Source of the DNA: Desulfobacteraceae bacterium
Lineage (GTDB): Bacteria; Desulfobacterota; Desulfobacteria; Desulfobacterales; UBA5852
Length of the DNA: 64,000 bases
Reading direction: 5' to 3'
NCBI GenBank assembly: GCA_014237395.1
Contig: JABZFP010000014.1
Span: 370,334-434,333, forward strand
A program made the position numbers and the translations under genes. Numbering within the stretch: position 1 is the stretch's first letter; each line of letters starts with the position of its first letter. Below the pieces are notes generated by a model. It was not told the DNA's origin. It made no database searches and saw only the letters and a list, made by a program, of their open reading frames with translations. Below are positions 36,101 through 45,036 of the stretch, one piece after another.

Positions 36101-37264
36101 ATGCGTGGCCGTATCTATACCGACCAGAAGTGCCCCATTTGCGGCGGGATCATGACCCATGATGAAAGGCGCCGGGGGCTGTTTTGTGAAAAGCACCCAG
36201 ATCAGCAGGCAACAGGCCGTTTTCGAGTCCAGTTTGGTAGAGGGACCCGTAAGCGGTTTTCGCATTTCAGGGAGGCGGAGCGGTGCTTGGATGGCTTACG
36301 CTGGGAGGTTGACCAGGGTACTTATGATCCCCGCGACTATCGATCTAATTACCCATTAGGGTTCGAAACGCTCGCCCGTAAATGGCTTGAGATTAAAAAG
36401 ATAGAGGTTAAGCGTAAGTCCTACAACAATCTCCGAAATTACATGAATAAGGCCATTGCAGATTGGGGTCAGTGTAATGTCAAATCCATCGGGTTTGGTG
36501 AAATTGAGGATTTCCTGCACAGCCAGGATGTTTCAGACAAAACCAAATCCAACATGAAGTCAGGTTTACACAGCTTCTTCAAATGGGTAAGCCGGCGGGA
36601 AAAGATACTCATGCCGGAATTCCCTGAAACGCCTTTTGAATTGGGTTGGCGTAAAATCATTGATAAAGAAACCCAACAGTCCATCATCGATGAGGTCTAT
36701 CGGATTTCATACCATATTAATCCTAAAATTTGGCTCGGTATTAAATGGCTTGCCACCTACATATCTATTCGGCCTGGAGAAATGTTGAAGTTAAAAGAAG
36801 GCGATATTGATATTAAACTTGGCTATTTCATTATTCCCCACCCCAAGGAAAAAAGGCCAAAACTTGTTCCTATTATTGATGAGGATATCGAGATACTATC
36901 AAATATGCCGAGAGGCCTGCCAAATCTTGATTTTTTTAGACACGGAACTGGTATTTCAGGTGTGACTCCTGGGGATAAATTCGGAGATCGATATTTTTAT
37001 AAATGGTGGAAAAAAGCGTCCGATAAAATTGGTGTAGATGGTGTCGACTTATACGGTGGAACAAAGCATAGTTCAACAACGGCATTAAGAGAGTATTTTT
37101 CACCAGAAGAGATCAGGAGGTCTGGGACGCTTCACACAACTAACAAGGCATTCGAAAGATATTTTAAAAATGATATCGAAGAGTCTAAAAAAATATACAA
37201 AATAGCAAGCGGTGGGGACAATGTTACACGTCTTGAAAATTTGACCAATAAAAATGTCAATTAA
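36101..37264 (+). CDS. tyrosine recombinase with N-terminal zinc ribbon
   Basis: 387 aa from ATG 36101 (GGGAGG upstream). Residues 9-30 hold CPICGG...LFCEKH, a probable zinc ribbon; then a basic strand domain (FRVQFGRGTRKRFSHF), core-binding domain (about 90-190) and catalytic domain with Arg in YISIRPGEMLKLK near 227. The usual H-x-x-R-H box reads GGTKHSSTTAL, so the second Arg is Lys and the first His is Gly; the late RYFKND supplies a Tyr near 351. I recall related integrases with Arg at this Lys. Its stop overlaps or nearly touches the NACHT gene. Confidence 0.8.
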   Translation: MRGRIYTDQKCPICGGIMTHDERRRGLFCEKHPDQQATGRFRVQFGRGTRKRFSHFREAERCLDGLRWEVDQGTYDPRDYRSNYPLGFETLARKWLEIKKIEVKRKSYNNLRNYMNKAIADWGQCNVKSIGFGEIEDFLHSQDVSDKTKSNMKSGLHSFFKWVSRREKILMPEFPETPFELGWRKIIDKETQQSIIDEVYRISYHINPKIWLGIKWLATYISIRPGEMLKLKEGDIDIKLGYFIIPHPKEKRPKLVPIIDEDIEILSNMPRGLPNLDFFRHGTGISGVTPGDKFGDRYFYKWWKKASDKIGVDGVDLYGGTKHSSTTALREYFSPEEIRRSGTLHTTNKAFERYFKNDIEESKKIYKIASGGDNVTRLENLTNKNVN

Positions 37265-37277
37265 TTGTGGAGGTACT

Positions 37278-39122
37278 ATGATACCGCCAGAAGTCAGCAT
37301 TGGTGTGCAGGAAACCCTATTGTCAAATCTCATTCAGGAAGCTGTAAAAGAGGCTTTTAGTAGGGCTAAAGAAATATTTAAAGGAATAAAAAATGAAAAT
37401 CAAAATGAGATTCATAACAAAATTTCAAAATATTTAAATGATCAGAAACAAAAGCATGCGTATATAAAAACTTTATTACATAGAGCAAAACCAACTTATC
37501 TCTATCGAATTTATTACCCACTCAGGATTATTCATGAAAAATACGATACCGAAACAAATTCTTTGGCTAAGGTTTTTGAATTATCAAACTTCCTTGCAAT
37601 AAGTGGAGATGCCGGTTGTGGTAAAAGCACCCTTTTGAAGCATTTGTTTTTAAGAACTTTGGCGGAAAAACAAAAAATTCCAATATTTATTGAACTCAGA
37701 TATGTGAAAGAAGGGAAAGAGTACTTAATTGAAAATCTTGTTAGGAAGGCTTTGGCGATCGAGGAGGGTCAAAACTATAGGCTTTTGTTGCGTCTGCTAG
37801 ACTTTGGGGGTTTTGTTTTTTTTATTGATGGCTTCGATGAAGTGGGGTCCGAGTATAGAAATGACGTACTTCGAGAGATAGGTGAATTTGTTGCAAGATA
37901 CAATAATAATCAATACGTGATAACATCAAGGCCATTCACGAGTATGGAATATATGCCCAGATTTTTTAATTTCCAAATTAAAAAACTTGAAAGGGAAGAT
38001 ATTGATAAATTTATCACTAAACAGTTAGAGGATGGGGAATTAAGTTCAAAGATAATACAATCAATAAAAGAAACTAAACTGCAATATGTAAAAAGCTTTC
38101 TTTCGAATCCACTCTTTTTGACGTTATATATTCTTGCTTATCAAAATAATGCATCAGTACCTGAAAGGCAGCATGTTTTTTATCAACGTGTAATAGAGGC
38201 TCTATTTACTACGCATGATTCTCATACGAAAACAGGCTATTGTAGAGAACGGGTGTGCGATTTAAATCAAGAAGAAATAGAGTTTGTTTTAAAAAGATTT
38301 TCGTTTTTATCGTTTTATGATGGGAAATATACGTTTAATAGAAGATATGTAGATACCCAATTTGAAAAAATTAAAAGTAAATCTGATAATCTAAAATTTA
38401 ATAACGCGGACTTGATTGATGATTGCAAAGTGGGTATTGCCATATGGATTGAAGATGCCGGTGAATTCTCATTTTCACATCGATCTCTACAAGAATACTA
38501 TGCTTGCATTTATATAAAAGAGTTAAGGTTAGATCTTAAGAAAAAGCTGTTTAGAAAAATTTTAAAAGATGAAAATTTACTATCTAGGGATGCGCATTTT
38601 TATAGACTTTTGAATGAGGTTGATGAGTACCATGTAAAAAATTTTTTATATTACCCTTTAATTATGACAATGAAAGAAGAAATGCAATATATAGAAGATA
38701 GTGGAGAATATGAAAACATATTCAGCTTAGTTGTTAATTTTATATCGTTTTCCTTCGTTGGCAAAGAGCCAACAGTAGGCTCTTTTATATTAACACCTTT
38801 TTACATGCGATTCCCATTTCTATTTGGTTCTTTTTTATTCGCTAGCACTTTATCAGGCGGGATTGAGCATGTCCTATCTGGAATGAGGATTGATCAAGTA
38901 GAAGAATTTCGGCAAGTAGAACCTGTGCCAGGTGATAGTGATAAGTTCATGGCTGACTGGGAAAGCATCATAAAGATAGAAGAATGTAAAAAACGTGCTA
39001 GAATAGAAGGGGCACGACTGCATAAGGAATTAGGGGGAAAAGTTTTATTCACTGAAAACCATTTGTTGGAATTTATTAATGGCTTCCAAAAAGCAGAAGA
39101 AGATCTGATAGATATGATTTGA
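37278..39122 (+). CDS. NACHT-domain (NLR-like) NTPase, probable phage defence
   Basis: 614 aa from ATG 37278 (GTGGAGG upstream; ATG 37254 overlapping the recombinase gene is an alternative). An N-terminal helical region of about 100 residues is followed by the NACHT ATPase: Walker A GDAGCGKST near 110, Walker B FVFFIDGFDE near 178-187, sensor VITSRPF near 215, then winged-helix and FSFSHRSLQEYYA near 395-407. Near 500-523 is a strongly hydrophobic stretch (TPFYMRFPFLFGSFLFAS). No leucine-rich or TPR repeats. Bacterial NACHT proteins act as antiphage sensors; here the effector may be the N-terminal helices or the hydrophobic C-terminal part. Marked AT-rich codon use shows foreign origin. Confidence 0.8.
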   Translation: MIPPEVSIGVQETLLSNLIQEAVKEAFSRAKEIFKGIKNENQNEIHNKISKYLNDQKQKHAYIKTLLHRAKPTYLYRIYYPLRIIHEKYDTETNSLAKVFELSNFLAISGDAGCGKSTLLKHLFLRTLAEKQKIPIFIELRYVKEGKEYLIENLVRKALAIEEGQNYRLLLRLLDFGGFVFFIDGFDEVGSEYRNDVLREIGEFVARYNNNQYVITSRPFTSMEYMPRFFNFQIKKLEREDIDKFITKQLEDGELSSKIIQSIKETKLQYVKSFLSNPLFLTLYILAYQNNASVPERQHVFYQRVIEALFTTHDSHTKTGYCRERVCDLNQEEIEFVLKRFSFLSFYDGKYTFNRRYVDTQFEKIKSKSDNLKFNNADLIDDCKVGIAIWIEDAGEFSFSHRSLQEYYACIYIKELRLDLKKKLFRKILKDENLLSRDAHFYRLLNEVDEYHVKNFLYYPLIMTMKEEMQYIEDSGEYENIFSLVVNFISFSFVGKEPTVGSFILTPFYMRFPFLFGSFLFASTLSGGIEHVLSGMRIDQVEEFRQVEPVPGDSDKFMADWESIIKIEECKKRARIEGARLHKELGGKVLFTENHLLEFINGFQKAEEDLIDMI

Positions 39123-39192
39123 AGTGGGATACGGATGGGATACTAAAATAAATGCAGAAAATTACATAACTAACAGAAAATATTATGAGAAT

Positions 39193-39221
39193 ATGGTGGA
39201 GGCGGCGGGAGTCGAACCCGC
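39193..39221 (-). repeat. ssrA: attachment-site copy 3, within intact ssrA
   Basis: 29 bp covering the 3' acceptor strand and T-arm of ssrA plus one flanking base; identical to 18499-18527 and 33309-33337. Confidence 0.9.
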
Positions 39222-39546
39222 GTCCGAAAACATTCCACATGGGCATCTACATGCTTATCCCGAAGTTTGTGTGTCAGCCATCAAGGCCCTTCCGGGCGAG
39301 GTCCTTTCAAGCTTATCCTGATTAGAGTTTCGCTTCGGTTCCATCAGGCATTAACCGTTGCTATCCCGCTAGTCGACGCCCTTTCCAGATCCGCAGGAGT
39401 AACCTGGAAGGACGGTAGCTTAAGCCGCTACGGCGTAGTTATAATCGTCTGCGATTATATTTATTTTCCCGTCGTTTTACGAGCGGACAGGAAAGCTCGA
39501 CATGCAGCCAATGCTTCTTTGCCCCCGTCGAACCCGTTTCGCCCCC
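39194..39546 (-). ncRNA. ssrA: transfer-messenger RNA (tmRNA)
   Basis: 353 nt. The 5' end GGGGGCGAAACGGG pairs with the 3' end CCGCCTCCACCA (7-bp acceptor with one G-U, CCA encoded), with the T-arm GGTTCGACTCC. A tag frame near 39420-39452 reads A-D-D-Y-N-Y-A-V-A-A and stops in TAA, resembling known deltaproteobacterial tags. tmRNA with SmpB rescues stalled ribosomes. The 3' end is the insertion site of both elements, and integration restores it. Confidence 0.93.
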
Positions 39547-39610
39547 ATTTTCTCAAAGAACCTACGCATCTTTCTGAACGCCCGTAAAATAAGTATATAT
39601 TGCTGAAATG

Positions 39611-40640
39611 TCAATGTTTTTCTTTTTGTGCAGCAAAACCGCCGGCTCGTATTCGGTTCTGCGGCAACCAGCCTTTTAGAGGCGGCATTCTTTTTAAAAG
39701 GCGGCCGTCGATGGCGATGAGCCCTGTAAAAATCAGCAGCATGCCCCCCAATGCATTCCATCCCAGGCGTTCTCCCAAAATAAATACCCCCAGCAGGATG
39801 GCGCTGATGGGAATCAGGAAGGTCACCAGGAGCAGATTGGTCGCACCAGAGGTGGCCAGCACTCTGAAATAAATGATGTAAGCCAGGGACGTACTCAGAA
39901 CGGAAAGGCCCAGGATTGCCCCCCAGGCGGTCGGACCTGGGTGGAGCGCGAGGGGCTGCTCAAAGATCAGCACCAGGGGGATCATCATCACACTGCTGCA
40001 ACAGAGCATTCCCGTCGTTACGGCGATGTGGGACAAGCCTTTGAAGCGCCGCCCGTAAATGGCCGCGCAGGCGTAGGAGAGGGCGGCTCCCAGCATGGCC
40101 GCATAGCCAACGATCTGGAGATCGAAACCGCCCAGCGATTCCACACCAATCAGCAGCGCCACACCCAACCAGCCCAAGAGAACGCCGGCGCTTCGATTCA
40201 CAGTGAGGCGCTCCTCGTTTGTCAGAAAATGGGCCAGCACCACACTGAAAATGGGTGTCGTGGCGTTCAGGATCGATGCCAGGCTGCTTTGGATATGCTG
40301 TTGACTCCACACGATGAGGCTGAAGGGGATCAGGTTGTTGAGGAACCCCATGATCAGAAAGGCGCCCCACAAAGGCAGGCTGGCAGGCAGGCGCCGTCCG
40401 GTCAGGAAACCAAAGATCAGCAACGTAATTGACGCGAACCCGACCCTACCGAGGACAAGCGTCAGGGGGGGTGACTTCACTGACGGCCACTTTGATAAAG
40501 AAGAAAGATCCGCCCCATATCACCGACAAAACAATAATGAGCAGCCATTCGGCGAGTCCCATGGCGACATTTACGGCAGTTGGTGTTGCCGGTTTGAGAT
40601 GAGCGCGACGGGCTGCAGCGTCGTCGATGACCGATTTCAT
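39611..40640 (-). pseudogene. EamA (DMT)-family transporter, frameshifted in a C7 run
   Basis: From ATG 40640 the frame gives the start of an EamA transporter (LAEWLLIIVLSVIWGGSFFFIKVAVSEVTP), then shifts at the seven-G run 40465-40471 (C7 on the coding strand). The other frame runs on through 289 residues with eight or nine membrane helices (TLVLGRVGFASITL, LNNLIPFSLIVWSQQHIQSS, STSLAYIIYFRVLATSGATN). With six C the two parts would join exactly. Either a recent loss, a phase-variable gene or a sequencing error. Substrate unknown. Confidence 0.75.
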
Positions 40641-41084
40641 GGTATCCAATCCGTTGGCGGTTAACAAGGATATCGCACCGGGCGCGTGGCCCGCTATGCG
40701 TGATGGCGGCAATGGATACCACTTGTCGCTCCCGATGGCCACCCGATTGTTGCGCGCTTTTCTAAACGGCGGCAGGGGCGGGGGGAGGCACTCAGACCGG
40801 CCATCAGCACTACTATGATAGCGATGCTGAAGGGCACGCGATGGGTCGGGTGGTTGGGTTTTAGCGCTGTTCCCTCTCAAAAAATAGCGCCCGGTTATTC
40901 TGATGCCAATACAACCCGGCGGGCCGGTCATTACAGGAAAATGATAATCTTTTTTCGCCCGATTAAACGGTACCCGGGCAAATGGGGGGTCGGAAAGGTC
41001 CGACAGCTTATGTAATAAGGAGAGCGGCCAATCAGGCCTGAGGATTCAAGGCAACGATGGATAAAAGTGTTCGTGAGAAGATTT
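40641..41084. other. 444-bp gap, no gene seen
   Basis: Short overlapping frames have no ribosome site or family signal. A small perfect hairpin gtcgga/tccgac lies near 40987-41002 and may help end the smpB transcript. Confidence 0.4.
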
Positions 41085-41546
41085 TTACTTGTATCGCCGC
41101 ATGGTCCGATCCAGATCCCGTTGTTCATCCCGGCGACGAATCGAATGGCGCTTGTCGTATTTCTTTTTGCCCCGGGCCAGGGCGATCTGGATTTTGGCTT
41201 TGCCGTTTTTGAAGTACACCCGCAGCGGAATGAGGTTGTAGCCCATCTCGTTGACCTTGCCATAGAGCTTTTTGATCTCGGACTTGTGCAGCAGCAGTTT
41301 GCGCTGACGGCGTGGCTCGTGGTTGTTGTAATAGGCGAAGGGGTAGGGCCCGATGTGAATGTTGATGGCCCAGATTTCGTCGTTGATAATACGGGCGTAG
41401 CTGTCCTTTAGGTTGCAGCGTCCTATCCGGAGGGATTTGACCTCGGTACCCTTCAACACCATGCCCGCCTCGAACTTATCTTCGATGTGATAGTCATAGC
41501 GCGCCTTACGGTTTTCGGCGACGATTTTGATGCCTTCCGGGCTCAT
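41085..41546 (-). CDS. smpB: SsrA-binding protein SmpB
   Basis: 153 aa. Family signature: IVAENRKARYDYHIEDKFE, AGMVLKGTEVKSLRIG near 28-43, NLKDSYARI, YYNNHEPRRQRKLLLHK near 73-90, and the basic tail KKKYDKRHSIRRRDEQRD that enters the A site. Partner of the tmRNA 1.5 kb away. Confidence 0.95.
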   Translation of the reverse strand: MSPEGIKIVAENRKARYDYHIEDKFEAGMVLKGTEVKSLRIGRCNLKDSYARIINDEIWAINIHIGPYPFAYYNNHEPRRQRKLLLHKSEIKKLYGKVNEMGYNLIPLRVYFKNGKAKIQIALARGKKKYDKRHSIRRRDEQRDLDRTMRRYK

Positions 41547-41623
41547 GGCGATGGGGGACCTGTTGTAGTGGCTGTTCCGGGGGAAAGGGCGCTCAACTGT
41601 GCGGCGCGTTTCGACCGGCAGCC

Positions 41624-43399
41624 TTATTCCTGTTTGATGACCAGACCGTTGTTGATATGGACGCTGAAACGTTCCCGCGCCAGGCGGTTGATTTCTTCAG
41701 CACTGGTCAGGTCGATGATTTCCTTGACGAATTTTTGAGCGTCAATGGTTGAAAGACCGCGTACCATCCGTTTTACCACCGGAATGGCGTGGGGGTTCAT
41801 GCTCCACTCAGTGATGCCCAATCCCAGCAGGATCGGGACGTGAATGGGTTCGCCCGCCATTTCACCGCACATGGCAATCCCGATTTTTTTCCGGTGGGCC
41901 ACATTGGCCACGTGCTTCACCATGCGGATAATGGCCGGATTGAGTGGATCGTAGAGATAGGCCACGTTGCGGTTGCTGCGGTCAATGGCCAGGGTGTACT
42001 GGATCAGGTCGTTGGTGCCGATACTGAAAAAATCACACATCTCCGCCAGCTGGTCGGCTATGATAACCGCCGACGGCACCTCGATCATAACGCCGATTTC
42101 GATATCCGGGTTATGTTCCACACCTTCGGCCGCGAGGGATTCCGCGGCCTCTTTGAGACTGCGCCGGGCTTCGGCCAGTTCCGCACAGCCGGTGATCATG
42201 GGGAACAGGATGCGTACGTTCCCGAAGGCCGCAGCCCGCAGGATGGCCCGCAACTGGGTGTGAAAGATTTCGGGGTTTTTGAGGCAGTAACGGATGGCCC
42301 GCAAGCCCAGCGCCGGGTTGACCTCGTTGCCGTTAGCGGCATAGCTCAGGGCCTTGTCGCCATTGATATCCAGGGTGCGGATCGTGACAGGGTTGGGCGC
42401 CATGACTTCCACGACGTCCCGGTATTTGTCAAAGAGATCGAACTCGCTCGGGAAATCGGTGCGATTCATGTACTGGAACTCGGTCCGGTAGAGCCCGACG
42501 CCGTCGCCGCCGTTGTCGATGACCGAAACGACCTCCTCGGGCAGCTCGATGTTGCCCTGGACCCGGATAATGTTGCCGTCGGCCGTGCGGGCCGGGAGGT
42601 GACTTTCGCGGGTGATCCGGGATCGGTAGGCCTGATAGCGAACCTGTCGTTCCTCGTATTCGACGAGGGTCTTGTCGTCAGGGTTGATGATCACGACGCC
42701 GTCATTGCCGTCCACGATCAGGATGTCGTCATTGCGAATCAGGGCCGTGGCATTCACCAGGCCTAATACAGCCGGGATATCCAGGGTGCGGGCAATAATA
42801 CCGGTGTGGGACGTCTTGCCCCCGACGTCCGTGAGAAACCCCTTGATACGCTCCAGCTGGATCTGGCTGGTGTCGGCCGGCGACAGGTCGCGGGCGACCA
42901 GGATGACCCGTTTGTCGATCTCGGAAATTTTGATGGTATCGGCGCCGGTCAGGTAGTGCATGATGCGATCCGAAACATGGATGATGTCGGAAACCCGTTC
43001 CTTGAGGTATTGGTCTTCCATGCTTTGGAACATGCTTTTGATCTGGCCTACGACGGTCTTCAGGGCCCATTCCGCATTGACCTTGTCCTTCTGGATGAAG
43101 TCCACCGTGCGGCCGAAGAGCATTTTGTCATCGAACAACAGCAGGTGGGTCTCGAGGATATTGGTCTGATGCTGCAAATCTTCTGGCATGCCGCTGATAA
43201 TCTGCCGCAGGTCGTCCTTGGCTTCGATGACGGCTTTTTTGAATCGGTTGATTTCATTGGCGGTGCGGTCGGGATTGACAAAATATTTCGGAACGACCTT
43301 GACCCCCTCGCGGTCCACCAGGTAGGCTTTGCCGATGCAAATCCCCGGTGAGGCGCCAATGCCGCGCAACTGGATTTCTTTGGCTTCGGTGGGCAACAT
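41624..43399 (-). CDS. ptsI: phosphoenolpyruvate-protein phosphotransferase (EI)
   Basis: 591 aa, usual length for EI. N-terminal domain with the phospho-His in GGKTSHTGIIAR near 193-204, then the PEP-binding TIM barrel with GVGLYRTEFQYMNR near 298, TLDINGDKA near 347, FPMITGCAELA near 397 and the Cys in GIAMCGEMAG near 508. Transfers phosphate from PEP to HPr. It begins 6 bp after ptsH on the minus strand. No sugar EII gene is present in the window. Confidence 0.95.
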   Translation of the reverse strand: MLPTEAKEIQLRGIGASPGICIGKAYLVDREGVKVVPKYFVNPDRTANEINRFKKAVIEAKDDLRQIISGMPEDLQHQTNILETHLLLFDDKMLFGRTVDFIQKDKVNAEWALKTVVGQIKSMFQSMEDQYLKERVSDIIHVSDRIMHYLTGADTIKISEIDKRVILVARDLSPADTSQIQLERIKGFLTDVGGKTSHTGIIARTLDIPAVLGLVNATALIRNDDILIVDGNDGVVIINPDDKTLVEYEERQVRYQAYRSRITRESHLPARTADGNIIRVQGNIELPEEVVSVIDNGGDGVGLYRTEFQYMNRTDFPSEFDLFDKYRDVVEVMAPNPVTIRTLDINGDKALSYAANGNEVNPALGLRAIRYCLKNPEIFHTQLRAILRAAAFGNVRILFPMITGCAELAEARRSLKEAAESLAAEGVEHNPDIEIGVMIEVPSAVIIADQLAEMCDFFSIGTNDLIQYTLAIDRSNRNVAYLYDPLNPAIIRMVKHVANVAHRKKIGIAMCGEMAGEPIHVPILLGLGITEWSMNPHAIPVVKRMVRGLSTIDAQKFVKEIIDLTSAEEINRLARERFSVHINNGLVIKQE

Positions 43400-43405
43400 G
43401 GCCGC

Positions 43406-43696
43406 TTATTCTCCGAACCCGGTTTCCACCAGGTCGACAATTTGATTCAAGATGGGCTGATCCGACGGGTTTTCGATGCAGACCACGATTTTAGTTCCTT
43501 TGATGCAGCCCAAGGTCAGCAGATCGATAATACTGGCCGCATCCACCTTTTCGGCATCCCGGGCAATCCAGACTTTGTACTTTGCATTCTGGGCCACTTC
43601 CGCTATCTTGGCGGCGGAGCGCGCATGCAACCCGAGTGTGTTGACGATCGTCACGGGGCGATGCAGTTCTGATTGCTGTCGGTTCATGGGCACCAT
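43406..43696 (-). CDS. ptsH: phosphocarrier protein HPr
   Basis: 96 aa taking ATG 43696; TTG 43702 and ATG 43687 are alternatives. The active His lies in NTLGLHARSA near 20-29, and the Ser46-type site in KVDAASIIDLLTLGC near 54. It takes phosphate from EI. With no sugar EII in the window, the pair may serve regulation, for example through HPr kinase or an EIIA of the nitrogen or mannose type. Confidence 0.92.
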   Translation of the reverse strand: MVPMNRQQSELHRPVTIVNTLGLHARSAAKIAEVAQNAKYKVWIARDAEKVDAASIIDLLTLGCIKGTKIVVCIENPSDQPILNQIVDLVETGFGE

Positions 43697-43846
43697 GGTC
43701 AAGGGTCAATAGAAAAGCACATCTCTATATATTAAATTGGCTCTTTTGGCAATATCCAGTCACAACCCGGAGGGGGCGGAAGACCACCACATTGGTCCGG
43801 ATGGGCCAGCGGCCCGCCCTCCCGGCATTTAAAGAAAGGATCGGGA

Positions 43847-44497
43847 ATGGAAAAGCAGTTTGTGATCGATGACTTGAAGCTGGGTGAATCCTGGCGGTTG
43901 TTTCGGATCATGGGGGAATTTGTCGAAGGTGTCGAGAAGCTGCACGATCTGGGACCCGCTGTGAGCATTTTCGGGTCGGCCCGGACGGCGCCGAATGATC
44001 CGGCTTACAAGAAAGCGGTGCACACGGCCGCCTTGTTTGCCAAGGAAAACTTCGCCGTGATCACCGGCGGTGGCGGCGGCATCATGGAGGCGGCCAACAA
44101 GGGCGCGGCCGAAGCCGGCGGCGTTTCCGTGGGGCTAAATATCCATTTGCCCTTCGAGCAAAAACCCAACCCCTATGCCAACATCCAGCTCCAGTTTGAT
44201 TATTTTTTCATCCGCAAGGTCATGTTCGTCAAATACGCCATGGCGTATATTATCATGCCGGGAGGCTTCGGCACCCTGGACGAGTTGTTCGAGGCCGTGA
44301 CCCTTATTCAGACCCATCGCATTCGTCCCCTGCCGGTCTTCCTGATGGGGTCCGACTACTGGGGAGGATTGGTGGACTGGATCAAGGCCCGCCTTCTCAA
44401 GGATAAGCTGATTTCAGCGGAAGATATCGATATCCTGCAGGTGATGGACGATCCGGAAGATGTAGTGAAGGCGGTCAAGAAGGTTGTTATCATTTGA
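43847..44497 (+). CDS. LOG-family (TIGR00730) nucleotide phosphoribohydrolase-like protein
   Basis: 216 aa. Rossmann-like fold with SIFGSART near 45, VITGGGGGIMEAANKGA near 71-87 and PGGFGTLDE near 138-146. These are the LOG motifs, where the Arg and the Glu of PGGxGTxxE cleave nucleoside 5'-monophosphates to a base and ribose phosphate. Divergent from ptsH. GAAAGGA precedes the ATG. Confidence 0.85.
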   Translation: MEKQFVIDDLKLGESWRLFRIMGEFVEGVEKLHDLGPAVSIFGSARTAPNDPAYKKAVHTAALFAKENFAVITGGGGGIMEAANKGAAEAGGVSVGLNIHLPFEQKPNPYANIQLQFDYFFIRKVMFVKYAMAYIIMPGGFGTLDELFEAVTLIQTHRIRPLPVFLMGSDYWGGLVDWIKARLLKDKLISAEDIDILQVMDDPEDVVKAVKKVVII

Positions 44498-45036
44498 CCG
44501 GTCGTGCTACGCGGATCCTGGAGCCCGGATATGGGTCATCAGTGCGCGGGCGGTTTTAAATTAAACTAACGGCCGGTCGGTCAGGAATATGCCGACAATA
44601 ATTGTGTCAGTAGGGTAGAAATTTATAAATAATAATAATAATTACAAATAATTAATATAATTTTGGTGCGGTTGAAAAATTTCTTGACTAAACGAAAAAC
44701 AAAATATAGATAGATTTATATCAAATGAATATTATTCAGCGTACGAGGTAGGTCGGATGGTGGCGGAGCACCTGCAGCGGAAATGATCCACGAAGATATG
44801 GCGATCGATTGGCACCGGCATGGATTGAAGCCTGGGCGGCCTGCCGAGAGCGGCGGCATGTGTGCCATTTGTCCATCGAGAGGCTTGCCTTCATTTTACC
44901 GAACCCCTGATGAAACCGGGACCATGGGTTTTCATCGGGGTTTCTCTATTACGCCTGCGGGCGGATGATGCGTGCCCCCCGGATCGCGGATCGCCGCGGT
45001 TTATCGGGAACGCTGGTGATGGGTTTGAGTTGATTT
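44498..45036. other. 539-bp gap before liv operon
   Basis: Very AT-rich from 44610 to 44745, likely the promoter zone of the liv operon: ttgact near 44694 with an A/T-rich stretch following, though no -10 box is convincing. A hairpin lies at 44902-44943. No gene supported. Confidence 0.4.
44902..44943 (+). terminator. leader hairpin, possible attenuator of liv operon
   Basis: aacccctgatgaaacc and ggttttcatcggggttt are nearly complementary around a short loop; tttctctatt follows. It stands 94 bp before livG and could be an intrinsic terminator in the leader. Confidence 0.4.

Larger units (their letters stand above)
33309..39192. mobile_element. integrative element B (ssrA site), NACHT carrier with HUH Rep
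   Basis: About 5.9 kb between attachment copies 2 and 3. Every gene fits a compact mobile unit: CoiA-like nuclease, RHH protein, HUH replication initiator, zinc-ribbon tyrosine recombinase, NACHT NTPase. AT-rich compared with the backbone. No capsid, secretion or conjugation gene is seen, so it would be a replicating integrative plasmid or a satellite. Confidence 0.7.

Noticed and set aside
41789..42766. 325-codon plus-strand frame
   Set aside because: Antisense to ptsI with the His/Asp-rich composition typical of GC-rich shadows.
44810..44835. Sigma-54 promoter (ttggcaccggcatgg)
   Set aside because: The -24 half fits, but the -12 GC is absent at the required spacing.
44783..44968. Small frame upstream of livG
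   Set aside because: No ribosome site and it overlaps the leader hairpin; composition not gene-like.
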